A stretch of 54,153 nucleotides of DNA, taken from the NCBI RefSeq assembly GCF_001975825.1, contig NZ_MTKN01000051.1:1-54153 (forward strand), in the 5' to 3' direction. The notes under the pieces are model-generated. The model ran no database searches. It saw nothing but the letters and a program-made list of their open reading frames with translations, and was not told the origin of the DNA. A program made the translations under genes and the position numbers. Below are positions 1 to 8,593 of this stretch, in pieces (the first letter of the stretch is position 1; every line of letters starts with the position of its first letter). The stretch comes from [Flexibacter] sp. ATCC 35208 (GTDB taxonomy: Bacteria; Bacteroidota; Bacteroidia; Chitinophagales; Chitinophagaceae).

Positions 1-1
1 T

Positions 2-151
2 GTAATTGCCGATTACAAACCTCAAGCAGTATTATCTCCTTATCATAAATCACAAGAGAAGGATGCCCCAAAACAACCAGTTCTGGTTGCTCCGGCTGCT
101 GGATTAGCGATAACTGCTGAAGCTTTATTGTATTTATTATTAGTTTTGTAA
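2..151 (+). CDS. C-terminal end of a truncated upstream protein
   Basis: The frame is open from the window edge to TAA at 149-151, giving 49 residues that start VIADYKPQAVLSPYHKSQ. The last stretch is hydrophobic (Ala/Leu/Val-rich) and stops abruptly. The gene begins outside the window, so the family cannot be determined. Rhs/polymorphic toxin remains are abundant within the next 20 kb, and an unknown gene starts 11 bp later, so this may be the tail of a toxin whose partner follows. That link is inference only. Confidence 0.45.
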   Translation, partial: VIADYKPQAVLSPYHKSQEKDAPKQPVLVAPAAGLAITAEALLYLLLVL

Positions 152-162
152 AAATTTCTCAA

Positions 163-1074
163 ATGCATTTTGTACATTTTATAGCTGAGTTCATTCGGCC
201 GGGTATATCTGGTTACCATAAATTGTTAATGGAGGATTTTGAGAATTCGCCGAATTATGCAGAGATGGTAAACAAACTATTTTATTCTAATTTTTCATTT
301 CAGGAATTTCTTGTATGGCATAGGAAAATTGGAGTGGTCGATTTTGATGAATTAGATTGGATGGGAGTGCGTGATAAAAGACCTGAGTATTGCAGATTAG
401 AAGACCTGAATCTATTCGGGCATCAATTTAAATACATAAAAGACATTGGAACAAAAAGCTATCAATTTTTTCGGCAGGATACATATAATTCTTTTGAGAC
501 CGCAGTAGCTTCTTTTCCTCGTCCATATTTTCTGATAAAGGAGAATTTTGTGGAATATTTTGATGATTTAATATTCTCATCTCTTCCGTCTTTTAAAAAG
601 AACAATATATCATCTCAGATTGAAAAAGAGCTTTTTGAAGGAGTATCTATTGTCTTTGATAGAATGAGGAATGATATGTCTTTCAGCAGTCTTCCAGACT
701 ATTTTTTCCCAGATTTATTATTCAAAATTAACGGAAAGGTTTTTAAATGTAATCTGCAAACCGATCTAAAGTCTTTTACATTCTGCAGACGCTCTTTTTT
801 GTTTTTATATAATCAATATGTAACATATACGACGAATGAACACCAGCGGTTAATTCCTCATTATAGAAAAGATGAACCATTTATATTCCAGATACCTGGA
901 GAGGATATCTTTTTAGTTACAAACTCCCAAATGGTATTGGATAATGGTAATATATTTATATTGTTAGTGGCTGAATTGTTTCTTCATTACTATAATGTTT
1001 TTGAGAAATGGGCTAAAGAATATTTAAAGGAAAATTACACGAAGATCATTAGTCATCCGGATTTTCAATATTGA
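163..1074 (+). CDS. Hypothetical protein, possible immunity protein
   Basis: A 303-aa soluble protein rich in aromatic residues (Phe, Tyr), with no signal peptide and no obvious membrane segment. I do not recognise the family. It starts 11 bp after the stop of the partial upstream gene and is followed directly by a strong hairpin terminator, so the two form one transcription unit. In this window the genes placed immediately behind toxin ends are plausible immunity genes; by position this could be another. The long, mostly helical composition would suit a cytoplasmic protein. Base composition is A/T-rich, like the other toxin-linked genes here. Confidence 0.6.
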   Translation: MHFVHFIAEFIRPGISGYHKLLMEDFENSPNYAEMVNKLFYSNFSFQEFLVWHRKIGVVDFDELDWMGVRDKRPEYCRLEDLNLFGHQFKYIKDIGTKSYQFFRQDTYNSFETAVASFPRPYFLIKENFVEYFDDLIFSSLPSFKKNNISSQIEKELFEGVSIVFDRMRNDMSFSSLPDYFFPDLLFKINGKVFKCNLQTDLKSFTFCRRSFLFLYNQYVTYTTNEHQRLIPHYRKDEPFIFQIPGEDIFLVTNSQMVLDNGNIFILLVAELFLHYYNVFEKWAKEYLKENYTKIISHPDFQY

Positions 1075-1095
1075 GGTGGTAAATCTTTTGTCTTT

Positions 1096-1132
1096 AAAAG
1101 CGCTTTCATATTCATCTGAAGGCGCTTTTTTT
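1096..1132 (+). terminator. Rho-independent terminator
   Basis: Inverted repeat AAAAGCGC(T)TTC ... GAAGGCGCTTTT followed by a T run, 21 bp behind the stop of the gene ending at 1074. It closes the first transcription unit. Confidence 0.75.
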
Positions 1133-1521
1133 ATATTAACAGTATGATAATTCTTCCTGACACACTATAAGAGATACAAATATTGCTCTGCAAAACAAAA
1201 AAAGCCCTTGCAGGAGCAATAGTTAAGACACAAAGTAACAAAATGCTCAATGAAAGAAGCTAAAGATTACATTGACCGATTCCAGTCTAGTTGAACTTTT
1301 GAGGCGCCTACTAACCCATAGAGGAGAAAAGCCCAGCAATTATAGGTACCGAATGGAACTGCTCAAATAATTCGTGCATCCTTTTAGCACTTTTATTGCA
1401 TTTACAACCATCTTTACGGCACTTGTAATACCACAGTAATCCTTCCACTAACCCCATACTTCCCCTTGCACTACAGTAGGCAGAATGGTGATATTTTTGG
1501 ATACTAAAATATACCAAAGAA
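1133..1521. other. Intergenic segment with a doubtful minus-strand ORF
   Basis: About 390 bp between the terminator and the IS66 genes. The minus strand has an open frame of 74 codons (1311-1535) with a Cys/Lys-rich middle (YYKCRKDGCKCNKSAKR). It overlaps the start of the IS66 tnpA-like gene and matches no family I know. It could be a chance ORF or an old fragment. The left end of the IS66 element should lie here, but I could not identify its terminal repeat. Confidence 0.25.
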
Positions 1522-1833
1522 ATGGAATCAAACAATACTGTAAAAAGCGCTAGAAACCAACATACCCCTGCGGAGATTAATCAATTTTTGCGTGGTTTTG
1601 AAGATAGTGAGGGATTGTCCGTTCGCGCGTACTGCGAGAAGATAGGCGTAAATACTGGAACCTTCTACTATTGGCGCAAAAAATTTGGAGAAGCATCGGA
1701 ACCACAAGCTGATTTTATTCCGCTGGAGATAACCGGCATTCCTCAACCTGAGGCTTCGTTGCAAATGGAGGTGAAAGTGATTAAGATTTACGGAGGTCTT
1801 TGGATTGAACAGTTAAAAGCGATTTTATCATGA
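1522..1833 (+). CDS. tnpA: IS66 accessory protein TnpA (helix-turn-helix)
   Basis: A 103-aa protein with an N-terminal helix-turn-helix of the IS66 TnpA/IS3 orfA kind: SVRAYCEKIGVNTGTFYYWR is the typical recognition helix ending in YYWR. Length is normal for IS66 TnpA. Its stop overlaps the start of tnpB (ATGA), the coupling usual in this family. TnpA is an accessory DNA-binding protein of transposition. It looks intact although the element's transposase is dead. Confidence 0.8.
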   Translation: MESNNTVKSARNQHTPAEINQFLRGFEDSEGLSVRAYCEKIGVNTGTFYYWRKKFGEASEPQADFIPLEITGIPQPEASLQMEVKVIKIYGGLWIEQLKAILS

Positions 1834-2177
1834 GCGCATTGCTGGTGCTGACCGATACCTATAAATTCTACTTTTGTTGTTCTGAAGTAGATATGCGCAA
1901 GTCATTTGACGGCTTATGTGGTGTGGTAGAAAAATATATGAGCAGACGTGTTGAGAAAAACCAGAAAGAGGTATTTATTTTTCTGAATAAGAATCGTACT
2001 CACCTGAAACTATTGCTGCATGAAAATAACGGATTCACACTACTGTACCGCAGGCAAAGAGATCGTTTTACATTGCCTGAAATGACCGCAGAAAACGGGA
2101 GTATTAAATTAACAGCAGTTGAAGTGCTGTCTTTGCTTAATGGGCTCATGCTTCACCATACTCAAAAAAGAGTATAA
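1830..2177 (+). CDS. tnpB: IS66 accessory protein TnpB
   Basis: A 115-aa protein with the hallmarks of IS66 Orf2/TnpB: DMRKSFDGLCGVVE near the N-terminus, then VFIFLNKNRTHLKLLLHE, then the RRQRDRFTLP strip. TnpB is required for IS66 transposition, but its biochemical role is not well defined. It overlaps tnpA by four bases. It is full length. Confidence 0.9.
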   Translation: MSALLVLTDTYKFYFCCSEVDMRKSFDGLCGVVEKYMSRRVEKNQKEVFIFLNKNRTHLKLLLHENNGFTLLYRRQRDRFTLPEMTAENGSIKLTAVEVLSLLNGLMLHHTQKRV

Positions 2178-2181
2178 GATA

Positions 2182-2367
2182 TTAAGAACTTAAGGAGTAG
2201 ATTTTTTGTAATAGCGCTTCGGCCTGGTCTTTTTCAAAATCAAAATTACGGGCAGGTTTATCCCCAGGAATATATGGAATATTGTGTGAAATTTCCTGAA
2301 GCAGATCAACTAAAAATGATCTGCTTTTTGTTATTTGCATATGTAAATATGAAACGCTCCTCATCAC
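2182..2367 (-). other. Antisense ORF between tnpB and tnpC
   Basis: A 61-codon open frame on the minus strand in the unusually long (170 bp) tnpB-tnpC gap. The C-terminal part reads like coding sequence (PYIPGDKPARNFDFEKDQ ...) rather than random translation. It ends opposite the tnpB 3' end. A hairpin (2299-2326, arms AAGCAGATCA/TGATCTGCTT plus T run) lies within it. It may be an old passenger or toxin-tail fragment; I cannot assign it. Confidence 0.25.
2299..2330 (+). terminator. Terminator-like hairpin between tnpB and tnpC
   Basis: Perfect 10-bp arms AAGCAGATCA / TGATCTGCTT with an 8-nt A-rich loop, followed by TTT. It lies upstream of the likely tnpC start at 2349, so it could limit read-through into the transposase gene, a common theme in IS regulation. 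The functional reading is inference. Confidence 0.45.
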
Positions 2368-3371
2368 ATAAGGCTACAGATTGTCAATTGCAGTTATCAG
2401 CTGCGTTGCAAATGATAGCCATGCTAAAGCAACCTGTGATGAGCCTTCAGCAGGCTAACCAGAATTTATTAGAGAGTCATATACAGAAGGATATAATTAT
2501 TACTGATCGTGACCAGACAATTACCACGTTATTAACGAAACAAAAGCTGGATGCGCAGACCATCGTATCATTGGAGGAGAAAAACCAGCAGCATATACTG
2601 CTTATTGGTAAGCTCTATAATGTAGTCAGCGAACAACTTAATCGCCTGCAGAAAAACAAAGGTGATCTCTTCGATTATAAAATGCTCCGCTATCAGTGGA
2701 TGCAGCTGAGAAAAATGATTTACGGCAGAAGAAGCGAAAAACGTTTTATCACGGCTGCACCTGCAGAAAATAAGGACAGTGTACAAGGCCGGCTTTTTGA
2801 TGAACCTGCCGATCATGAAGGTTCAGTACAGCTCAAAGATGCGAAGAAAATAAAAGGGCGCATGGTAGTAGTGGCAAAAAATGCAGATCCACTACCACAC
2901 CCTGGCCGTCATGCATTACCTGATCACCTGATGCGTTGTGTAATAAGGGTAGATCAGGATGTTCCTGCTGGTGCCGTAAAGGTGGGTACAGAGCGCACTG
3001 AAAGATTGGCTGTACAGATGATGAAATTATATGTGAACGTGGAAGAGCGCGATATTTATATTATTAAAGCGGATGAAAGAGGGAAATACAAACAACTGAT
3101 TGCGCCGCCAGCCTCTCATCCAATCCCTAAAAGTAAAGCTGATATTACGCTATTGGTAATGCTTTTAATAGAAAAGTTCATCTACCATATGCCATTATAC
3201 AGGATACAACAACGCTTTAAGCAATACAGCATTGATTTAAAATATAATACCCTGTAGAACTGGATTAATGCGACTATCGATGTGCTAAGACCCTTGTGGG
3301 ATCTGCTGTGGGAGGATTTAATTAAAAGCCGGTACGTTCATATGGATGAAACGAAAATCCAAACTAATTGA
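2349..3371 (+). pseudogene. tnpC: IS66 transposase TnpC, truncated with internal stop
   Basis: ATG at 2349 (MKRSSSH...) gives a better start than the upstream in-frame ATG at 2274, because a long coiled-coil N-terminus follows. Next come the basic KMIYGRRSEKR segment and HPGRHALPDHL, then the helical region LLIEKFIYHMPLYRIQQRF before the catalytic core. An in-frame TAG at 3255-3257 interrupts it. The same frame continues NWINATIDVLRPLWDLL ... YVHMDET to TGA at 3369-3371. Only the first catalytic Asp region remains, so most of the DDE domain is lost. Normal IS66 TnpC is about 500 aa. Confidence 0.85.
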
Positions 3372-3380
3372 TCGATTCGT
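3357..3380 (-). repeat. Solo IS5-family end sequence
   Basis: These 24 bases are the exact reverse complement of 40237-40260 and 41528-41551, the leader just before the IS5-family transposase starts. They sit at the right break of the IS66 transposase gene, suggesting that an IS5-type insertion followed by deletion truncated it. The first bases (ATCCAA) can also be read as the continuing tnpC codons, so the exact junction is uncertain. Confidence 0.7.
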
Positions 3381-3457
3381 ACTTTCCTAATTTTGGACCC
3401 ACTGAAATTTAAACATACTCTAAGTTAAATCATAGAATAAGCTTTATGTATCCCTGG

Positions 3458-3580
3458 ACTTATAAGTTCCTGGGTATTATTATTCATTCGCTGAGTAACT
3501 GTCAGTTTTATTGGGATTGTATCTCCTGACTATAATGATGGTACTACCTCCTACATTCTTCCCTGTATCCATAGGTGGCT
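3458..3580 (-). pseudogene. Relic of an Rhs gene (copy of 7302-7421)
   Basis: This stretch is clearly homologous to 7302-7421 within the Rhs gene: shared blocks include ATAAGTTCCTGG, TCGCTGAGTAACTGTCAGT and TGGGATTGTAT, in the same order and spacing. Single-base and small indel differences destroy the reading frame. It is a decayed second Rhs copy on the minus strand, lying between the IS66 remnant and the lipoprotein gene. Nothing else in 3381-3619 looks coding. Confidence 0.8.
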
Positions 3581-3619
3581 CAACGTTTACATCAACTCTG
3601 TCTGCCTAACTATATAAAT

Positions 3620-3651
3620 AAAAAGGTATAGAATTTCTCCTATACCTTTTT
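3620..3651 (-). terminator. Terminator behind the BNR lipoprotein gene
   Basis: Arms AAAAAGGTATAG / (C)TATACCTTTTT around a 9-nt loop. The hairpin is flanked by A and T runs, so it can act in both directions. It lies 30 bp beyond the stop of the minus-strand gene ending at 3682. Confidence 0.75.
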
Positions 3652-3681
3652 CAAATGGATTTTAATCAATATTAAGAAAGC

Positions 3682-4791
3682 TTATTTATTTCCTGATTCA
3701 AATACCTGAAACTTCTCTGATCCATCGAAAAACCATGCTTTTACCACACTATCCTGTTCAATAAAGGAACGAAGGTAAATATTGAGGATATAATCAACTT
3801 TGAATGTCTTAAAACTCCTCCCATTGTCGGATGTTTTAATTATTACAATTTTTTTCTTCTGCCCATTCTTTTCGACGGCGAAAATCCAGTCGGCATTACT
3901 ACTTTTATAAAAACGTAATGGCCCGGAGATATTATTAGCAGCATAAGTATATTGTTCTTTAAATCCTAGATTTTGTTCAACAGCATAAACAGCTATTTTT
4001 CCACCCATCATGCCAGTTAGTCTAATACTGTTCTGAAAACAGGTGAAATCAAGACATACAAAACCCTTTGGTAACGTTATTACCTGATCAATATGGCTAT
4101 GGATATCATACACCACTAAAGAATCAGGATATCGATTGTCACCAGCATGTCTGGCTAAATAGAACAACTTATCATCCTTCAATACAGGGACCTGATAAGG
4201 AACATGAATAGGATCATAATTGGCACTCCAGTTTTTACCTCCATTATCAGAAAAACATAAAAAATTGTGAAATTTAAAGCTGTCTGTTGCTATTGCCGCC
4301 ATTTGATCTCCAGAAAAAAATATTTGAGATGCATATCTGGGGAAAGATGAAATCTCCCTCCAGTTATCCGGACTATAGACAGAACTGGTAAAAACCCTTG
4401 TGTAATAATTATTCTTCATAAGAGCAATAATAGAGTCTCCAAATCGGTCAATCTGGACTATGCAACCTTCTCCAAAAATCTTATTCGTCCAGGTTTTACC
4501 TCCATCTATTGTTTTGAACAATATTGCTTCCCATTTAGTACGTAAATATTCCCTATCATCTTTTCCAGGGTAATTTGGGTTTTTAGTATTAACCAAAGAG
4601 CACCCAGCTATAAAACCCGTATCCCTATTAAGAAAAAACATAGGGCCTATATTCAAAGTATCGGCACTAAGGCCGACCGCATGAATAGTTACAATTTCTT
4701 TCTGATTTTCTTTACAAGCTGTGGCAAACATAATTGTGGTAAACGTAACTATGTATAGTATAGGTTTAATATAATTTTGAATAAAGTACAT
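3682..4791 (-). CDS. BNR/sialidase-like beta-propeller lipoprotein
   Basis: 369 aa. The N-terminus has a hydrophobic stretch ending in ATAC (about residue 26), a plausible lipobox for signal peptidase II. Three Asp-box/BNR-type motifs follow: TIDGGKTW (~95), SDNGGKNW (~180) and SDNGRSF (~325), which predict a beta-propeller as in sialidases and YCF48/VPS10-like proteins. No catalytic arginine triad is evident, so sialidase activity is not supported. It is probably an outer-membrane-anchored binding protein. It lies among Rhs-toxin pieces and downstream (same strand) of an orphan toxin tail, so an immunity-like or accessory role is possible but unproven. Start is ATG; the gene appears intact. 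Confidence 0.7.
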   Translation of the reverse strand: MYFIQNYIKPILYIVTFTTIMFATACKENQKEIVTIHAVGLSADTLNIGPMFFLNRDTGFIAGCSLVNTKNPNYPGKDDREYLRTKWEAILFKTIDGGKTWTNKIFGEGCIVQIDRFGDSIIALMKNNYYTRVFTSSVYSPDNWREISSFPRYASQIFFSGDQMAAIATDSFKFHNFLCFSDNGGKNWSANYDPIHVPYQVPVLKDDKLFYLARHAGDNRYPDSLVVYDIHSHIDQVITLPKGFVCLDFTCFQNSIRLTGMMGGKIAVYAVEQNLGFKEQYTYAANNISGPLRFYKSSNADWIFAVEKNGQKKKIVIIKTSDNGRSFKTFKVDYILNIYLRSFIEQDSVVKAWFFDGSEKFQVFESGNK

Positions 4792-4819
4792 CGTTTTAAT
4801 TATAACAGTTGAATATACA

Positions 4820-5515
4820 CTATTTGTTTTGAATATATTTATTCAAATTCGCAGGCGTTGGAAGCGATTGAATTTGCATTAGAGGAGGGAATACACCAAT
4901 ATGCGGCAAATCAATATTTCTCTCACTGTCGTCAATTCTTTTACCATCATAATTTATTCTAATTTCTTCTCTCAACATTGCACGCATATAATTTTCTATA
5001 TCTACAGCTACCACTTCATTCCACTTAACGCTACGGTTAGAAAGAGAATCATTAGGCCACTTTTCCCCCAGTTCCTGGTAATATGAATGTCCAAGCATCT
5101 CATGTGTCAAACTAATAATCGAATGTCTTATAGAACCTTTTTGGGTTAAATACCAATCTAAAGGGGCAAATCCTATATTAGTCCCATTCCTCATCTTGTA
5201 ACTATCCGTCTCTAATGGTGACGCCACAAAGTTTCCTTCCGTAGTTTCCCATGAATCACCATACCAATTTCTTGCTTTTAATATCCTAGTTGTTCTTACA
5301 GAAATAATATGGTATCTAGGACTACTATTCAGCACCTCAAATCTTCGCCTTATTTCAGGATCCGGACTATTTTGTAACGCACGTAAATACACTAATGTAG
5401 CTGCTGCAATGTTCCATGAATCATTGGAAAAATCTGCTAACTTCTTATTTCCCGTTCCAAGAACCAAAAGCTTTCCCTGGTAATAATTAGAATATGAGGG
5501 GATAATACCTCTCGT
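4820..5515 (-). pseudogene. Orphan C-terminal toxin module with zincin-like HExxxH motif
   Basis: The open frame runs back to a stop at 5516-5518 without any ATG. A TTG at 5467 is the only candidate start, but the upstream codons (IIPSYSNYYQGKLLVLGTGN) read as continuous protein. This suggests the C-terminal end of a longer Rhs-type protein whose core is gone. Residues LTHEMLGHSYYQELGE (~120-135 from the TTG) resemble a metallopeptidase helix but have six rather than five positions between the first and last His (HExxxH). A distal Glu-containing helix (WNEVVAVDIENYMRAML) follows. It could be a zinc peptidase effector or a degenerate one. The gene behind it (3682-4791) is the positional candidate for immunity. 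Confidence 0.55.
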
Positions 5516-5649
5516 TTATAACCACTATCTCTTTAAACCAGTCTAATAAGGCCATGTCTCTATTTCCTCCCAGGAATATGGTAAAAACCTTAGCATTTAT
5601 ACAATTAAACAACTGTGAGACATCCTATAATGTGACCGCTAAGTAAATA

Positions 5650-5684
5650 AAATAAGGCACCTTATGGTATAAGGTGCCTTATTT
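5650..5684. terminator. Strong bidirectional terminator hairpin
   Basis: Perfect 16-bp arms AAATAAGGCACCTTAT / ATAAGGTGCCTTATTT around GGT. It lies between the toxin tail (5515) and the immunity gene (5851), both minus strand. The rest of 5519-5850 shows no coding potential. For the minus strand it lies beyond the end of the Rhs-immunity unit. Confidence 0.75.
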
Positions 5685-5850
5685 GTCATGTTCAGTAATA
5701 AAAATTGAAGCTATTCACATCATCACCTCTTATACATCCATTCATCCTCCTATATAATCGCTTGAAATTATACTGGTGATCATTCTTTCGATGTAGCAAC
5801 CACGTTATAAAAAATGAAGCAATTATTATTTATGAGACGAAGCCTTGCAG

Positions 5851-6141
5851 TTAATCACATACTATTTCAAAAAAAAGATTGTCATCACGTTTTGAAACAA
5901 ATTCCAATGCGTTATCATAATCATAAATAGAATTATTTGATAAATCAGCTGAATAATCAATGCTATTGTCCAAACTTGGCTGAATATTTGTCTCTTTTAT
6001 ATAGAATCCGTCTATTCCAAGAATACCAATGTCGCAATCTTTACACTTTTTAATAAAATCCAAAGTGTCCTGTTTTGAATATAAAACAACCCCACCTCGC
6101 TTTATTGCTTTTTCTTGAAAAAAAATTTCAACTTCATTCAT
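5851..6141 (-). CDS. Probable immunity protein of the Rhs toxin
   Basis: A 96-aa acidic protein with no signal peptide. Its ATG lies 5 bp behind the stop of the Rhs toxin gene on the same strand, the classical position of a polymorphic-toxin immunity gene. It is short, and the acidic C-terminal half (NSIDYSADLSNNSIYDYD) suits binding to a basic nuclease toxin. The motif DIGILGIDGFYI stands in the middle. I do not assign a named Imm family. Function is inferred from position and composition. Confidence 0.65.
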   Translation of the reverse strand: MNEVEIFFQEKAIKRGGVVLYSKQDTLDFIKKCKDCDIGILGIDGFYIKETNIQPSLDNSIDYSADLSNNSIYDYDNALEFVSKRDDNLFFEIVCD

Positions 6142-6146
6142 TATAA

Positions 6147-7813
6147 TTATTTTTTAGGAATATATGGATTAATAATATTATCATCAGGAATCCAATCAGG
6201 AACTGTCCTATCGCTAATTTGAATAATTTTATTAGCATTATTTTCTCTTATTACGTAGGATCCATTTTCTTGATAAAAAACTGTAGACTCTACTCCTGTT
6301 GCTTTATTTGTAGAGACTCTTGTAGTATATGGATGTAATATTGTCTCATCAATTAACTCTCCTGTCAATTTTCCATACAACATTTGATCAGCAATTTTTT
6401 TGTTTATTATGCCATAAACACTGGTTGCCCTACCTGACTCAGCAAAAGCCTTCAATTCTGCATATTTATTCACTGCAGTAGCACCATTTAAATTAGCCTT
6501 TTCTAATGTTTGCTGAATATTTGCCTCTACTAATTTATTCAAAACGGCCTTATCTGCAAGCGCATTTGTATATTGGGCAGTTTTTGTTTCAACATATTCT
6601 GTTATAAGCTGTTTAGATAATTTTCCAAGGCTTGCCCCAACAAATCCCATATTTAAAGCAAAGCCAAAATCATTAGCGAATTCGGCTGCTTTTCCTGAAC
6701 CTTCTACAATAGTTGAAGCATAAAAATCTGATGCCTTTGCATGGCTAAATTCAGCTTCTGATTTATACTCCGCATTTACAAAAATAGTTTGCCCAAAAGC
6801 TTTCGCTGGGTAATGACCAACTACTCTGTAAGGGCGATCATATTCTAATCTGCCTTGTTTATCAACCTTTCCTGTTGCCTCTCCTTCACTCCAGCCGAAA
6901 AGCTTCAACACAGTTTCTTTTCCGGACGCTGTCTTTAACCAAACAAATATGTAATGAATATCTTCTCTTCCATCCAAATCAACAGCTTGAATTGGCGTAT
7001 TCCCAGAAAACTGATATGGTGTATAGTGTGGAAATTTCGTCGCCAGTGGATCAACACTCAAAAACTTCCCAATTCTCGAATCATACACCCTCATACCATA
7101 ATCAAGCTCATTTCCTTCACCCTTCACATCATTATCATTTTCCTTCCCATTAAACCCATACCTATATCCACTAGCAGCTATACCATAACTTACCCCACTC
7201 TCTGTTCCACGATCCGCATTTGACTGATCCACAAACAGCGTAGTAAACTCATCAGGCGATCCACTTGTAAATCCATCTTCAAAACTTATCACCTGTGTAG
7301 CCATATAAGTTCCTGGAGTATTATTCGTTCGCTGAGTAACTGTCAGTGTTGCTGGGATTGTATTTCCGTCCTTTACGACTGTGCTACCCACAATATTCTT
7401 TCCTGTGCCTATATGACCACCTCTGCCAGGCATCGACATACCGAAAGGATAATATTCCTGTGCTGATGTGAGGATTGGTTTATAATAGTCTACTTTAGAA
7501 TTATTGGTTGACACGCCAATTTTTCGGTCAGAAACTGGAGCAAGTACATTACCCAGATGGTTTGTTAACTCAAAGCTTTTCTTTCCCCTGGTAAAGGTAA
7601 TATATTTCCCTACACCCAATCCCGCCATATTTAAATCAGCAGCAGGTATCGCATCCTCTACATTGGTTGGTAATGTTGTCATACCCAGCCGACTTGACCC
7701 GTACAGATTGGTTTCCATCTGAGTTCTCCCTTATTAACTGTTGTGTCATTATAAGTATAAATACTCAAGATATTTCCAGAGGCATCATTCTTCATTGGGG
7801 AATACGGGAAATT
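6147..7813 (-). pseudogene. Rhs-family polymorphic toxin, 5'-truncated and frameshifted
   Basis: The longest open frame (6147-7718, 523 aa) begins inside the Rhs core. YGSSRLGM, EYYPFGMSMPGR, GYRYGFNGKENDND and LDYGMRVYDSRIGKFLSVDPLA (~190-230) form the typical core end. The final DPLA...FSGNTPIQAVDLDG is followed by a unique ~270-aa toxin region. Upstream of 7718 the Rhs reading continues in another frame back to about 7813 (FPYSPMKNDASGN ... NKGELRW), so one base is missing near 7720. Beyond 7813 Rhs similarity stops at a repeat array. The final residues (YVIRENN ... IIQISDRTVPDWIPDD) resemble the ends of colicin E5-like/BECR RNase toxins; this assignment is tentative. Intact family members have 1500 or more residues and a signal peptide, so this copy cannot be exported as it stands. 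Confidence 0.8.
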
Positions 7814-8205
7814 AAAGGCCCGGCAGGATTACCAGGCCTTACACATTATCCGTTCTGATGAAAATCTTTATAGTAAAGCCAGGTAAGATTACCTAGCCTT
7901 ACTCTTACTTACTCTATGTTAACCCTAATAAATATCTTAATATCTTCTAAATACAGGCAAAGCAAGATTACCAGTCCTTACTCTTACTTACTCTATGTTT
8001 AACCCTAATAAATATCTTCTAAATACAGGCCCGGCAAGAATACCACGCCTTACTCTTACTTACTCTATGTTTAACCCTAATAAATATCCTTTAAATACAG
8101 GCACGGCAAGAATACCACGCCTTACTCTTACTTACTCTATGTTAACCCTAATAACTCTTAATATCTTTTAAATACAGGCCCGGCAAGAATACCAGGCCCT
8201 TTTCA
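7814..8205. repeat. Tandem array of ~72-79 bp units with terminator-like hairpins
   Basis: The string CCTTACTCTTACTTACTCTATG recurs at about 7897, 7976, 8048 and 8120. Each copy is followed by AACCCTAATAA(ATATC) and preceded by a GC-rich block such as CCGGCAAGAATACCA(C/G)GCC. The first block, AAGGCCCGGCAGGATTACCAGGCCTT (7815-7840), and the last (~8176-8200) are near-perfect inverted repeats able to form terminator-like stems. The array separates the truncated Rhs gene from the minus-strand unit 8226-10070. It holds no gene. It is not a CRISPR, because there are no unique spacers between short identical repeats. Confidence 0.85.
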
Positions 8206-8225
8206 TTCCTACATTTTCAAATCAC

Positions 8226-8591
8226 TCAAACTGTATCCATAAAATCTTCTTCAAAAAAAATTCGTTCATTCTCCCTCATCCTTGCAAGAAAACCTTCCCG
8301 GTACCGCCCACCTAAGTCAACAAATGCAGCATTGATCACTTTATCTACAAATCGCTTACACCCTACCATATCATATATATCCACCAAAGACACCTGGTAC
8401 TCCTCATTCTCCCTGATCCAATTTCTCAAATGCACCACTCTTGCGTATGTGACCTGGTAAGGTTCCCAACAGCCCGCCAGTTCGATGGCCCGATCAATGG
8501 AATGATCATCAGCCTCCGCTATAAATGCCTGCCCACAAATTTCCAATACCCGCGAACCATCCAATTGATTATTTATTTTTACTAAGAACAT
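8226..8591 (-). CDS. Hypothetical protein in a DnaC-like operon
   Basis: A 121-aa soluble protein with no recognised domain. It is acidic, with a helical C-terminus (REGFLARMRENERIFFEEDF). It starts 2 bp behind the stop of the DnaC-like gene on the same strand, so it is the third gene of a three-gene unit with a replication-initiator-like protein and an ATPase. This context suggests a role in replication or maintenance of a mobile element. The hairpin array just beyond its stop could terminate the transcript. Confidence 0.65.
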   Translation of the reverse strand: MFLVKINNQLDGSRVLEICGQAFIAEADDHSIDRAIELAGCWEPYQVTYARVVHLRNWIRENEEYQVSLVDIYDMVGCKRFVDKVINAAFVDLGGRYREGFLARMRENERIFFEEDFMDTV

Positions 8592-8593
8592 GG

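Larger units (their letters stand above)
1522..3371 (+). mobile_element. Broken IS66-family insertion sequence
   Basis: Three genes in the canonical IS66 order tnpA-tnpB-tnpC lie on the plus strand. tnpC carries an in-frame TAG and then stops just after the motif MDET, which holds the first Asp of the DDE triad. The rest of the transposase and the right end are missing. The right break falls where a 24-nt sequence identical to the IS5-family ends at 40.2 and 41.5 kb begins. The element cannot be autonomous. Confidence 0.85.

Noticed and set aside
3682..4791. Annotating the BNR protein as a sialidase
   Set aside because: Asp-box motifs only show a beta-propeller; the catalytic Arg triad and Asp/Tyr/Glu set are not evident.
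7814..8205. Possible CRISPR array
   Set aside because: The repeat unit is 72-79 bp throughout, with no alternating short identical repeats and unique spacers, and no cas gene is present.
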